Source of the DNA: Torymus aiolomorphi
Lineage: Eukaryota > Arthropoda > Insecta > Hymenoptera > Torymidae
Direction: 5' to 3'
Length of the DNA: 64,000 nucleotides
NCBI GenBank assembly: GCA_036365515.1
Contig: CM070877.1
Location: 6,953,001-7,017,000, forward strand
In this document: piece after piece, positions 34,573-46,083 of the stretch
Layout of the letters: each line of letters begins with the position of its first letter
Numbering within the stretch: the stretch's first letter is position 1
Program-made: the position numbers and the translations under genes
Notes under the pieces: model-generated
Database searches by the model: none
Told to the model about the DNA's origin: nothing
Seen by the model: only the letters and a program-made list of their open reading frames with translations

Positions 34573-35507
34573 ATAAGTTAAATCCTCGCATACATTTAGC
34601 GTAATAACGCACTTTTTTTTTCTCTAGGTCAACTGCATCTTCTAATCGTAGTCTTAGTTTTTTATGAAAATCATCATCTGGTCGTGATTCCAATATTTTA
34701 AAAATATTTTCTTTAATACTATCACTGGAAACTAATTTTATTGGTCGTTTATGAGTGTCAGTTGTTGCATTAGTACCGCAGAAAAAGCATAATGAACTGA
34801 AATCAAACTTGCCAGCTTCCTTGTTATCTTTTCTTGTTTGTTTTATTCTATCTAAAATACTTTGCTTGTGATTTTTAATATTGGATGGTTTGGTATATTG
34901 AATTTGACAGCTTTTATGAACATTTAGAAATAACAAGGATTCCATTTGCAAGTGTTTTCTATCTCCTATCTCTTTACTCGCTTTAAGGGGGTCCGAAAGT
35001 CAATTAAAAATTCAAATTTCGCGCCACAATATAGCAGACGAAAAAATAAGTAATTTGCCTATAATAAATAGTAAAAACAATATTACGGAAAATCAGGACT
35101 GCATTTCCCTCCGTTACATTATTATCTATCATTTTACAAAGTTTGAAGTTTCTATATAAATATTTCGCTGAATGGCATTTGAATAATGTCTCAAAATCAA
35201 GTAATTCAAATGCCATTCAGCGAAATATTTATGTAGAAACTGCAAACTTTGTAAAATGATAGATAATAATGTAACGGAGGGCAATGCAGTCCTGGTTTTC
35301 CGTAATATTGTTTTTACTAATTGTTATAGGCAAATTACTTATTTTTTTGTCTGCTATATTGTGGCGCGAAATTTGAATTTTTAATTGACTTTCGGACCCC
35401 CTTAATAAGCGTCTTTATGACTTTATCGCCTTCTCACCAATGCGAGTTATTCCTTCCTCCATTTCCTTATCACATAAAATACATACTTCGCGATCACTCT
35501 CTGCCAT
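34571..35507 (-). pseudogene. Broken gene of unknown function, split by a TTAA-type MITE
   Basis: On the minus strand an acceptor-like TTTGCAG lies before ATG 35507. The ORF begins MAESDREVCILCDKEMEEG (CxxC), then reads TLIK up to the MITE at 34987-35401. After it, ASKEIGDRK continues into CFFCGTNATTDTHKR (second CxxC) and a basic end with YYAKCMRG. Removing the MITE and one TTAA restores TLIKASKEIG across the gap, which proves that the insertion hit an exon. A short duplication just before it adds a stop. The CxxC...CFFCG layout occurs in many uncharacterised insect proteins, some linked to mobile DNA. It is truncated at 34571 by a LINE fragment. Confidence 0.7.
34987..35401. mobile_element. 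TTAA-flanked MITE inserted in a coding exon
   Basis: A 415-bp palindrome with ends GGGGGTCCGAAAGTCAATTA, flanked by TTAA (34983-34986, 35402-35405). The arms are almost identical and meet in a short loop near 35195. TTAA points to piggyBac mobilisation. A half copy is at 29582-29808. Confidence 0.85.
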
Positions 35508-36026
35508 TTTGCGTGTATATCTGCAAACAAAAAATGTTCTATTATTAATAATCAATTTGCACAATTATATTTATAATTCATTTAACGAAATGGATTTGAG
35601 AAAATAGTTTCCGAAATAAAATTTTTTATTACGCTAGTTATTATACTTGTGACTTAATTTTTAAATTATTTATTCGCAATATATTTTAACGATTGTCAGC
35701 AAGTAAGGCATATAGCAATGTAGCTAGTATTTTATAAAATCAATACTCACCAAAAAGAATGAGAAATAACTTGCCACTTGTAGTCAACGTACATTTTGTA
35801 TAAACGGTACACTATTTCGTAGACGATTCACAAATTAAAGAAACAAATGATTTTTCTTTGAATAAAACTTATACACTGCTTATGCTGCTCCAAATGATCT
35901 GCTCTACTCCACAAACTGAGATGAACTGAATCGTCTATTTCTTCTATACTTCAAGTTCTACCTGCCCTGCTCCCTTTTCTCCTCACACTGTCGTCAAGGG
36001 ATGCAAACCAGGCGTGAATTTCGTAC
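35508..36026. other. Upstream region of the broken gene
   Basis: AT-rich, with a probable intron between a splice acceptor at about 35515 and an unseen 5' exon. The block 35880-36000 is less AT-rich and may be the old promoter. I see no other feature. Confidence 0.35.
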
Positions 36027-36920
36027 CCCTGTTAAAAAAAATCATATGACAATTGCTTGATGAATCACGCCAAAAACTCAATTGATTTTCATATGATTGT
36101 CATATGATTATCATATGATTCTCATGTGACTCTCATGTCCCCAATTTATTAAATATATATTCAAATTATTTTGTATAATTAGTCAATAGAAGATTAGGGA
36201 AATAAAATCAATGGAAATGATTTATTTAAATCTATAACTGTAATACAGAATTCAGGAGCGGCCGGTCTTAAATACCAAGGAAAAGAATTTAATGGAAACA
36301 AATGCCATAAAAGGCTTAAAGGTTAAAGGAAATATCCAAAACAGATAGCTAAAAGCAGGAATAGGTTAAGTCATCATAAAGCACATCCAACCAAACAAAA
36401 TTTTTATACATTGAATACCATGGGGAAGGGGGTTTAAAAAAACAACGGTGTATACGGAAAAAGAAAGAAGGTCACGGTTTTTGACATGAGCTTTCACGGC
36501 TCGAGCCCAGTGGCGGACTCCTGCAGGCAGAAGAAACGTCAGAAAGGAAAAGGACAATGAAGAGGGTAGATACACATAAAAGTCTTTTTTTTTGTTCTTT
36601 TTTTAAACAACTTCCCCATGGTATTTAATGTATAAAAATTTTGTTTTGTTGGATGTGCTTTATGATGACTTGACCTATTCCTGCTTTTACCTGTCTGCTT
36701 TGGATATTTCTTATTTAACCGTTAAGCCTTTTATGGCATTTGTTTCCGTTAAATTCTTTACCTTGGTATTTAAGATCGGCCGCTTCTGAATTCAGTATTA
36801 CAGTAGATTTAAATAAATCATTTCCATTGATCTTATTTTCCTAATCTGCTATTGACTAATTTTACAAAATTATTTGAATATATATTTAATAAATTGGGGA
36901 TATGATTTTTTTTAACAGGG
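36027..36920. mobile_element. Foldback element with an 11-bp repeat in the left arm only
   Basis: The ends are CCCTGTTAAAAAAAATCATAT and the inverse. The arms, 36027-36440 and about 36600-36920, match over about 320 bp (for example TTAAATACCAAGG with CCTTGGTATTTAA). The left arm has an extra segment of about 90 bp (36050-36140) holding TCATATGATTG-type units every 11 bp. The right arm lacks this segment. Confidence 0.75.
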
Positions 36921-37248
36921 ACACGTTCTCCAAAATCATGCCCGCGGCGTCCCGGATTAAGAGCCTATATGCCTGGGAACACTGCTACTTCCCTATAAGT
37001 ATCCCTATAAGGGTTCTATGGCTTTTATGATGGGGATTCCCGCTGCATGAAAATGCCACTTTCACAACTGTAAACTGAATGTTCACTGTCATTCTTGATT
37101 AGATTTGTTTGATATATAAAAATGTACAACGGAATTTACACGGAGGCGTTAAAAATACAAGGACACTTATTGCATCTTTGAGCTCCAACCGTTCTGCAGA
37201 CACTAAGCAATGAGACTATATTTTGAATGAAGTTTTTAGAGTACTTAA

Positions 37249-38305
37249 GGGGGTGCCATAGTCCTACCATTACCGACCGAGCAATTGACACAGTTTCAAG
37301 CTTATTAAAAATAAAATACGTAGAATCGCAAAAAATCAAGAGAACACCCTTCTGCGGTTTTGAACGTTCTATCATCCAGTAAAAGTTTGGAGTCGAAATA
37401 TCAAGTGGTTTTTGCAAAAACTTTGAACAAAACAAAATTCGGTTTCGTTCAAAGTTTTTGCAAAAACCACTTGATATTTCGACTTCAAACTTTTACTGGG
37501 TGATAGAACGTTCAAAACCACAAAAGGGTGTTCTCTTGATTTTTTGTGATTCTACCCTAGCAAAAAAAATAGTGAAGACAATTGAATAAAACTGCAGATA
37601 ACTGCAGAAAAAGGTCGGAATTGAGACAAAGACAACAGCTATCTGTAGTTTTCATCAGTTATTTTCAGTTATTAACTGTTATGTTCAAATTCCAATCGCA
37701 AAAAAATTAAAAAAAAATTTTTTTGTTCATTTTTCTTCACTTTTCTTCAAAATTTTCTTCACTTTTAAACAGTTTAAAACTGTTTTATTAATAGTTATTA
37801 TCAGTTTTCTTCAATTATTAACTGTTATGTTCAAGTATCAAATTAAGTTGTATATAGCAAAATTTTCCAATATTTTTATTACATTTATAAACAGTTTTCA
37901 TCCGTGTATAACTGTTGTCTTCAGTTTTATTCAGAATAAAACTGTTATTTTCAGTTTTTTACTGATTTCTTCACTTCTTAAAGTCGCTTGCTTTTCCGAA
38001 AACAGAACATAACTGTTGATAACTGAAGAAAACTGTTTATAATTGCAAATAACTGTAGATAACTGTTGAAAACTGATACAAACTGAAGAAAACTGATAAA
38101 AACTGAAGATTACTGTTGTCTTTGTCTCAATTCCGACATTTTTCTGCAGTTAATTTTTGTTTTCTTCCATTTTCTTCAGTTTTTTTCTGATAGCTGCAGA
38201 TATCAACTGTTATGAGCATTAAATTTTTTTCACTAGGGTACGTATTTTATTTTTAATAAGCTTGAAACTGTGTCAATTGCTCGGTCGGTAATGATAGGAC
38301 TATGC
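37249..38305. mobile_element. TTAA-type MITE (GGGGTGCCATAGTCC family) with nested foldback, right end lost
   Basis: The left target TTAA is at 37245-37248. The arms match 9666-10046 closely (CTACCATTACCGACCGAGCAA, TTTTACTGG). The nested element at 37556-38238 interrupts the right arm. The extreme right end is missing, replaced by the next element at 38306. Confidence 0.75.
37556..38238. mobile_element. TAC-flanked foldback packed with 10-bp AACTG repeats
   Basis: The ends are CCTAGCAAAAAAAATAGTG and CACTAGGG, flanked by TAC (37553-37555, 38239-38241). The 3-bp target and CACTA-like ends suggest a CACTA/CMC-type MITE, though this is tentative. Inside the right part, 38007-38115, AACTG recurs every 10 bp about eleven times (AACTGTTGAT, AACTGAAGAA, AACTGATAAA). 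The left arm carries the inverse CAGTT units at similar spacing. Confidence 0.75.
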
Positions 38306-38570
38306 ACGGCGCAATATACATGGTGACAAGCACCAGTGCAGAAGAGTACCAAACTAGTTCGCAACGACCGATTATATATAATCGGTAAGAAGCTCTATAG
38401 AGCTTCTGGACGCAACATGCACAAATGCAACAGAGTACCATCTATTCATCTCTGTTGGTACTCTGTTGCACTTGTGCATGTTGCGTCCAAAAGCTCTATA
38501 AAATCGGTCGTTGCCAATTATAGTTTGGTACTCTGCTACACTGGTGATTGTCACCGCGTATATTGCGCCG
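38306..38570. repeat. Foldback element with CGGCGCAATATAC ends
   Basis: A 265-bp palindrome with ends CGGCGCAATATAC and GTATATTGCGCCG. The arms share ACCAGTG, GAGTACCAAACTA-like sequence and GCAACATGCACAAATGCAAC. It joins directly to the truncated element on its left. Confidence 0.7.
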
Positions 38571-38613
38571 TTGAGCTTTAGTCAAAAGGCTATTAAGTAC
38601 TCTAACTCTCTAA

Positions 38614-38803
38614 GGGAGGATCCAGACTGGCGCTGCGCGTACGATCCGCGGATGCGCGCTGCGCGTCCAACCAATGGCAGCTTGGCTCGAGCGGAATCAA
38701 GTAGAAAGAAAGATGATCTAGTCCGCTCGAGCCAATCTGCTATTGGTTGGATGCGCAGCGCGCATCCGCGGATCGTACGCGCATCGTCAGTCTGGACTCT
38801 CCC
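38614..38803. mobile_element. TAA-flanked MITE (ends GGGAGNNTCCAGAC)
   Basis: A 190-bp palindrome flanked by TAA (38611-38613, 38804-38806). The arms are CpG-rich (CGTACGATCCGCGGATGCGC, GCTCGAGC). It is the same TWA group as 8417-9141. Confidence 0.8.
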
Positions 38804-38889
38804 TAAAAGCTTCGTAACAATATTGCATCAGTGCGCGTAATCTGAATCTATCTTACTGTCAAATTGAGTTTATATAGAGTCACGAACAC

Positions 38890-39111
38890 GTTAATCGAAA
38901 GATTGTGAATTATTAAAGTCATTAATTCGAGTTACAATTTAATTCAATAAATTGCATCATTAACTTTATTCTTCTCGTGAGTGTTCATTTCAAACTACCC
39001 GCAATTACTCCATGCGCTTTAGCGCTTAATTAAGCAAACGAATTTCACGTTTCGACTGGTCAACTTGGCGACCATTGCAGAAGCGCCTTTCTGCTCATCG
39101 AGCCCGACTCA
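38890..39111. repeat. Dispersed repeat, inverted partner of 29225-29470
   Basis: It contains the reverse complement of GAGCAGAAAGGCGCTTCTGC at about 39070-39095, followed by diverged sequence with TTAATTAAGC and GCGCTTTAGCG. It marks a repeat family or the two arms of one large element around FAM8A1. Confidence 0.5.
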
Positions 39112-39366
39112 TAGAGGTATTATAGATTAATAGATAGAGAAGGGAAGTCAGGCCTCCGGCCGTCGCAGAGTTAGAAAGAGAGAGAAGATCGCGGGAAGTA
39201 GCTATCTCTCTCTACTCGCGTGTGCGCAGTACGCGCAGAAAGGGAGCGTCAGCGCACGAAGAGAGAGATAGCTACGTCCCGCGATCTTCTCTCTCTTTCT
39301 AACGTTCGGACATTTTCACTTATGGGCAGCCCTATGTCTCCCCTGCTCTATTTATAATACCTCTAT
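39112..39366. repeat. Foldback element with TAGAGGTATTATA ends
   Basis: TAGAGGTATTATAGATTAAT pairs with TTTATAATACCTCTA at about 39352-39366. The inner arms GTTAGAAAGAGAGAGAAGAT and the reverse are nearly perfect, with a CGCGGGA block. Confidence 0.7.
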
Positions 39367-40218
39367 GGCCCGACTCGGCTAGTCGGCTCCAACATATGCT
39401 CGAAGGTTCTAAACTATGCGCAAGTCAAGCCAAACTGAGTATAACGGACCATGGAACGGACCAATTCCGAAATCAATGGCATGGAAGAATGAAGATGGAA
39501 GGCATGGCATGGGTTTATTATTTATGTGGACAGTCCCTAATGATTGGTATAGTTTTACAAAATATCAAATGCGCTGCAGTCGTTTCATTCATGCAGTCAT
39601 GATTGTCATGATCCTCTGGAGCAAATAAGGAAAATGGGTAATATACGATATACGATATCTACGAGAGTACGAGTATACGACAATATAGGTATTTAGTATA
39701 GTATAATATATATATAGTTGCATTTCCTCAGCGCAGCGCGGCGGTGTACTCTATAGGTATATGTTTACATTATATGATTCGTTGAAACTTCAAGAGCACC
39801 GCAAATGTATGTAAGCTCTGTAATATCTGCTTCTTGTGTTGCAGGTACAGAAATGAAAGTTTGTAATTGTTGTGCATATCAATGAATAGGTGAACATGAC
39901 GATTTAAGCAGCCATGTCACAGAGCCTCATGAAAAATTGTGTACGCATCTGCTTGCAAATATGTACTAAGTAGTGTAATTGCCTCGGCTGTTTCTATTCC
40001 TCTGGCCCCTCGTAATTTTTACGAAGATTTACTCCGTGTCTAATGTCTAGATCATCGTTCGCATTTACTGCGATGGTGATCCTCACCTCGTGCTTTTTGT
40101 GCACATAGCACACTTAAGCAAGATTCATTTTACGTATTATCAGCGCATTTCTTCGTCGGCAGTTAGAGAAACCACTGACAAGAAGAAATAGAAGAGCAGT
40201 AAATGTTGTTGCTCCATA
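39367..40218 (+). promoter_or_regulatory. Probable promoter and 5' UTR of the EXTL3 gene
   Basis: It ends in a 5' UTR with an in-frame TAG just upstream of the ATG. A TTGTGTTGCAG acceptor-like site at about 39833-39843 suggests at least one non-coding exon. AT-rich tracts of TATACGA units lie at 39650-39720. The short ORFs at 39396-39628 are not supported. Confidence 0.45.
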
Positions 40219-43200
40219 ATGACGGCAAACAGCCTCGAGGCTGGCATCTCGTACCACCAAATGGGATTTGCTGGCCGAGGGATTTTCCACTGGCTGACTC
40301 GGATCAAACTGCCGAAAATCATTATTGTAGTCTTGGTACTGCTTTGCATAATACCACTCTTCACACATTACTACTTATCAAAGGTAAAACTTGCTTTTTT
40401 ATATGCCTTCTACTTTATCTGGTTTATTTTATCTTTAAAACATTGGTTATTATTTATTTTATTTATGTATAACCTATTGAGTTGATTTTGTAGAGCATAA
40501 TGTTTTGCGGTATAAAATTTTGTTTTTATATGTGAATATATTACATTCACAAATAAATTGATGTTTATTTTGATAAATTCAATATTTGCTAATCACTTCG
40601 TATTAATGAAGATTTACTATTATTGATTTTAGGTAGAGACCGATTTATCAAACTTGGACATTCATCATACTCGTTCCAGGTTAGAAGGTTTTCACGACTT
40701 TACCTCGATGAGGGCGGCTGATTTGAAACTTCGCATAGAGGAAATGCTGCGAATAAAGCAATCCGTTAGTAATGAATTGAGAGATCTTGAGGCCAAACGT
40801 AGAAGACTTCATGCAGATGTTAATAGTCTAACACAACAGATTGATGAACTGAAGCAAGAGTTGCTGCATCAACAAATGGATCTGGATAGATTAAAAATTA
40901 GTGTGATACAAGCCCAAGCAGCTCAAAGAGAAGCCGTTGAACATAACACTCCAGAATTAGCACCACCAAAGAGAATTTTAAGTGATTCTACACCAAAAAT
41001 TCTTCCATTAAATTCAAATTCGCAAACTTGTAGGATGTTCAATTGTTTTGATCATAGCCGCTGTGCAATGACTAGTGGTTTTCCTGTATATCTTTACAAT
41101 CCAGAAGAATTCTCCGTTGTCAACCCTGGCTGGGATATTGATGGATTTTTAAAAACATACATTAAGCATACTTTAGGTACATCACCAATATTTATTTTTA
41201 AACAAAATATTTAGTTTGAAATACTCATTAAAATTTAACGAGAGTTTCATATTTCTTCATTTTTACTGAAATTTAATTTTTAATTTTCCAGGTTACAATG
41301 CACATTTGACTTTTGATCCAGCAGAAGCTTGCATATATATTGTTCTTATTGGAGAAGCATTAACTGCATCACAAAAAAATATAAAGTCTCCAAATCCATT
41401 AGATGTTAAAAAATTGCATTCCCTTCCATACTGGGGAGGTGATGGCAGAAATCACGTATTACTCAATTTAGCACGTAGAGACTTATCAGCTGATTCAGGA
41501 AACTTGCTAGATGGAGTGGATACTGGTCGGGCCATAATTGTTCAATCAACTTTTTTTAGAGACCGTTTTCGTGAAGGCTTTGACTTAATAGTGCCACCAA
41601 TATTGGGACCACCTGGTGGTGATGTTTGGACAGAATGTGCACATATGTTACCTGCACGGAGAAAATTTTTACTATCATTTCAAGGTAAGGCTTGAAACGA
41701 TATTTTTATTAAAAAATAAATAAGTATATAAATAAATTAAACATGTATTAAATTATCAAAGTTTTAAAATTTATAATAAAATTATTAATAATTTATGAAC
41801 ATATTGCAGGAGAAATGAGAGCACTTAAATCAACATCACCAACTCATCAAGCAATAGATGATGCAGAACTAGATATTGAAAAAATAGTTCTAGAAGAAAA
41901 TAATTTAGATAATTTTATTATTCAACATTTAAAAGATATGAGTAATGGGGCAACATCAGATAAATTTTTCATACAATTTGAATGTATTCCAGCATCTGAA
42001 GAAGAAAAAAATAATATTGTCTTGGACTGGTCCTTGTGCGGTACAGAATCATCAAGAAAAGCTATTTTGAAAGAGTCCACATTTGCATTAATTCTAGCTC
42101 CTAGTAATGTGAGCTTTTTATCTACTGCCTTAATGCAAGCTAGACTTTATGAAGCATTAAGATCAGGTGCCATACCAGTCATTTTAGGAGGTGACAGAGT
42201 ATCTTTAAGCTATAAAGAAGTTATTGCTTGGCGAAGGGCAGCTATTTTCTTACCAAAAGTAAATATGAATTTTTTCTGAATTTTTAATTTCCTACAATGG
42301 TAAAAAATGAAAAAATTATTTTGATCAATTCTTATTAAAAAAAATTGAACATAAAAAATAAATGTTTATAGAGTTTTTTTTATTTTTTTTATTTTTTATT
42401 TATTTTTTATTATTTCCAACCGTGAGTGCCTCCCATACATTTTTTTCTTTGGATTTCCCGTAGAAGGTCAGACTAAATATTTTTTAATAAGTCAAAGTTG
42501 CTTGTATAGAAAATAATTCCTGCACCTGTGCTAAAGTAGTCAATCCTGAATATTTTTAGTGAGAATGCTGTTGAAAAAACCATGCAGCCGAATTGTTATG
42601 CATCCCAGTTTTAGCCTGTTGAAACGGGCTTAACTTCAATAATCAAACCGCCCATATAACCAAGAACCCCTCCAACAGTGTCTTTTTCAATATTGACTCA
42701 GTATTTATTTATTTTGTTTTTTTTTGCAGGCTAGAGTAACAGAAATGCATTTTTTGTTAAGAGCTGTTCCTGATAATGATTTATTAGCTATGAGAAGACA
42801 AGGAAGACTATTATGGGAAAGATATTTTGGTACAGCACAAAGTGTTGTTGATACAATTATTGCTATCCTCAGAGATAGATTAGGTATACCTCCTTTACCA
42901 GCACTTCAAGCTCCTAGTCCAAGCGTTTTTAATTCATCTTTTGTGGTTTGTAATCATTTTTATTTATCTATATTATAATATATTTGTGCAATTCTTAAAA
43001 TAAGTGTTTAAACAATTTTAGCCTTTAAGGTCAGCTACTATTATTGCGGAATCAGAGGCTGAGGAGAGTCTAGGACCATTAGAACCACCATATCCATCTC
43101 CTGCTTACAAAAGAAATTATACCATTATTTTAGTACAAGGCTATGAAATGTGGAATGATTGGATTGATCCATTCAATTTGTATCCTCAATTACCCTTTGA

Positions 43201-45033
43201 TACAGTTTTACCGAGTGATGCTAAATTCATTGGTAAATAGTAAACTTTCTGTTTAATTTAAACCTTATATTTGACTTTATCTATATCTTGACTTCAATTT
43301 CATGTGATACAGGATCAGAAGTAGGATTCCGACCTATAGGTAAAGGTGCTGGAGGGGCAGGAAAAGAATTTAGTGAAGCCTTGGGTGGAAATCATCAACG
43401 AGAACAATTTACTATTGTCATGCTTACATATGAAAGAGAACAAGTTTTGATCAATTCATTAGCTCGTCTTTATGGTTTACCATATTTAAACAAAGTTATT
43501 GTTGTTTGGAATAGTCCAAAACCACCTTTGGAAGATTTGAGATGGCCTGACATTGGAGTTCCTATACATGTAAGTAAATAATTCTCTGCTTATATACTAA
43601 ACTATAAAATATCGTTTATTAAACAGTTGCTATTTTGATAAGGTTGTAAAAGCAAAAAGAAATAGCTTGAATAATAGATTTTTACCATTTGATGCCATTG
43701 AAACAGAGGCAGTTCTATCTGTCGATGATGATGCCCATTTGAGGCATGATGAAATAATGTTTGGTTTTAGGTAAGTATTTTGATGTACGAATTCAGCTTA
43801 AATTTAAAGTAATAAACTAAATCATTAAAAGTAATTCCTACACGAAAATAACGTTTGTATTTAGAGTTATGCTTACATAAATTACAAACTTATCTATATA
43901 AATTAGTCAATACCTGAATACAAACGAGAGTTTCTCAATTTTAGGGTGTGGAGAGAACACCGAGACAGAGTTGTAGGTTTTCCAGGACGTTTTCATGCTT
44001 GGGATCAAAATAATCATAATACATGGAACTATAATTCTAATTACTCCTGTGAATTGTCAATGGTATTGACGGGTGCAGCTTTCATTCACAAACATTACAC
44101 ATACCTGTATACTCATTGGCTACCACAAGCAATAAGAGATAAGGTTGATGAATATATGAACTGTGAGGATATTGCAATGAACTTCTTAGTATCACACATA
44201 ACGCGAAAACCACCAGTAAAGGTACAAACATTTTATTTAAAAGACTTAGCCTGACATAATTCATATGTAAAATCTCAAATATAATAATAACAATAATATG
44301 AAATCATTGCAACGACAAATTAATTAGACTAATACAAATTTAATTAAACTCATAAATGGTCTAGTAGGTCTAGTATTATAGAGCGTGTAAATCTAATATA
44401 TACCTAGCACAATTTTGCGTGTACACTGTTATGAAATTTTATTTTTTTTTAAACACATGTCCTAATATTCGTCTGAGGATTAGCTACACAGATACATGTT
44501 TTACACGTATATGTATCTCGTGAACATTATAATTGCCATACACAACTTTCAATTTCATTATTTTGTTATTAAAATACTTTTCTTAAATATATATTTCCAC
44601 GGATATTTATTAAATGCACGCGTAAAACGAATATCCGTGTATTATTTCCTGTATTAGATGTATATTCACATGTCACATGTAGCCCTATCTATTCCAAAAT
44701 GCAGTTATGAAATAATTTTGATCGGTAAAAAATGATATAAAATTTTATTTGTAATAGGTTACTTCACGATGGACGTTTAGATGTCCAGGTTGTCCGGTAT
44801 CGCTATCGGAAGATGATACACATTTTCAAGAGAGACATAAGTGCATAAACTTTTTTTCACAAGTAGGTATAATTAAAATAATTTGAAAATGCAAACTAAA
44901 TGTATATTAATAATTTTTTAATTTTCAGGTATTTGGTTACATGCCTTTATTGAATACACAGTATCGTGCCGATTCGATTCTATTTAAAACGAGAATTCCT
45001 CATGACAAACAAAAATGTTTCAAGTTTATATAA
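40219..45033 (+). CDS. botv: Exostosin-like 3 / brother of tout-velu glycosyltransferase
   Basis: Eleven coding exons: 40219-40383, 40633-41176, 41292-41684, 41810-42258, 42730-42945, 43022-43232, 43313-43569, 43643-43770, 43945-44221, 44758-44862, 44929-45033. They total 2850 bp and 949 residues, with phases closed. EXTL3 adds the first GlcNAc to the linkage tetrasaccharide and so starts heparan sulfate chains in the Golgi (established). It is a type II membrane protein: a short cytoplasmic end, a membrane segment at about 34-48 ([15 protein letters not shown]), and a coiled-coil stem at about 84-155. An exostosin GT47 domain follows ([12 protein letters not shown] to [10 protein letters not shown]), then a C-terminal GT64 domain with [13 protein letters not shown], the DDD metal site at 773-775 ([14 protein letters not shown]) and NCEDIAMNF. 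Mammalian EXTL3 is 919 residues and fly Botv about 970. Confidence 0.95.
42259..42729 (+). other. EXTL3 intron 4 with antisense coding-like remnant
   Basis: Most of this intron is AT-rich. The part at about 42440-42700 is less so, and on the minus strand it reads [20 protein letters not shown], a stop, and later [14 protein letters not shown]. This looks like a decayed protein or processed pseudogene. I do not recognise the parent. Confidence 0.3.
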
Positions 45034-45447
45034 GATTTTAATCAGTTGTTTAATATTAACATGAAGATCAAAGATAATAGTCACAAAAGATGTGATAAAA
45101 AGAGCATTTTCATAATCTGCTTTGTAAATACGTTTAGAGCTACTTTAGTAGGTAGTTTAGTCATCTAAAACCTCGGATTTGAAATCGGAATGTTAGTTTT
45201 ATGCGCATACATCGCCAGGATAAAATTTGGGTCGTGGCGATTAACTAACTTCTGTGGTGAGCTATTTAAAATCTGAAACTTTTATGTGCTTATCGGATCT
45301 CACTGTAAGCTTGGGTGATTTGGCATTCACTTAAGGTAGCTTAGGAGCGAGAATTGGTCACATTACTAAAATTTGTTTATAATCGTTTGTTCACACGTTA
45401 TAATGTAAAAAATGATATCATATAAAAATATGTATCTTAATAGTATA
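45034..45447 (+). other. EXTL3 3' UTR
   Basis: Non-coding sequence after the stop. No clear AATAAA is seen close by. The region ends where repeat sequence starts at about 45448. Confidence 0.4.
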
Positions 45448-45551
45448 TTACGATACTAGTGCCATAAGTGGCCCATTGTGGCACGACGTGAAATTAGCGC
45501 CCGAGCGCAGCGAGGGTGTACAGTGGGCCACTGAAGGCACTAGTGTCGTAC
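45448..45551. repeat. Hairpin with GAGCGCAGCGAGGG core
   Basis: TACGATACTAGTGCC and GGCACTAGTGTCGTA form the outer arms, and AGTGGCCCA/TGGGCCACT the inner. The loop holds GCCCGAGCGCAGCGAGGG, the same core as the 33850 and 60880 repeats. A 22-bp direct duplication (ACTATACTTATGCTACGGATAG) follows at about 45608-45650. Confidence 0.65.
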
Positions 45552-45732
45552 GATATTTTATAGCACGTTTACATAAATCCGCTGCAAGGGCGATGAGCAC
45601 GGTGCTATAACTATACTTATGCTACGGATAGACTATACTTATGCTACGGATAGGCGTGACATAAGTGCCAACAAAATTATAAAAAGTAACAACAAAATTT
45701 TTTTCAACGAAATTTCAACATTGCAAAAGTAG

Positions 45733-46083
45733 ATATCGCCTAATAAAAAAAATTCAATAAACTATGAAAATCTTTTTTATTTTTGATCTGATTTAAAATT
45801 GAAAGGACTCATTTTGTTCCACGTGCAATTTCATAGCAAGTCATCGATAACAAAATTTAAAAAGTTTTCAAAACCTGCAAAGATATGAACTTTGTTATAA
45901 AATGCATGCATGAATCTATAAATATGTGGTTGTACCTTTGCAGGTTTTGAATATTTTTCAATTTTGATATCCATGACTCCCTATGAAATTGTACGTGGAA
46001 CTAAATGAGTCCTTCCAATTTTAAATCAGATCAAAAATAAAAAAGATTTTGATAGTTTATTGAATTTGTTTCATTAGGCGATA
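45733..46083. repeat. Foldback element, about 350 bp
   Basis: TATCGCCTAATAAA and the inverse TTTCATTAGGCGATA bound arms that pair over about 150 bp (AATTCAATAAACTATNAAAATC, TTTGATCTGATTTAAAATT, AACCTGCAAAG). The loop is near 45910. Confidence 0.75.

Noticed and set aside
39396..39628. Two overlapping ORFs upstream of EXTL3
   Set aside because: No motif, both frames overlap, and they lie between a foldback and the 5' UTR.
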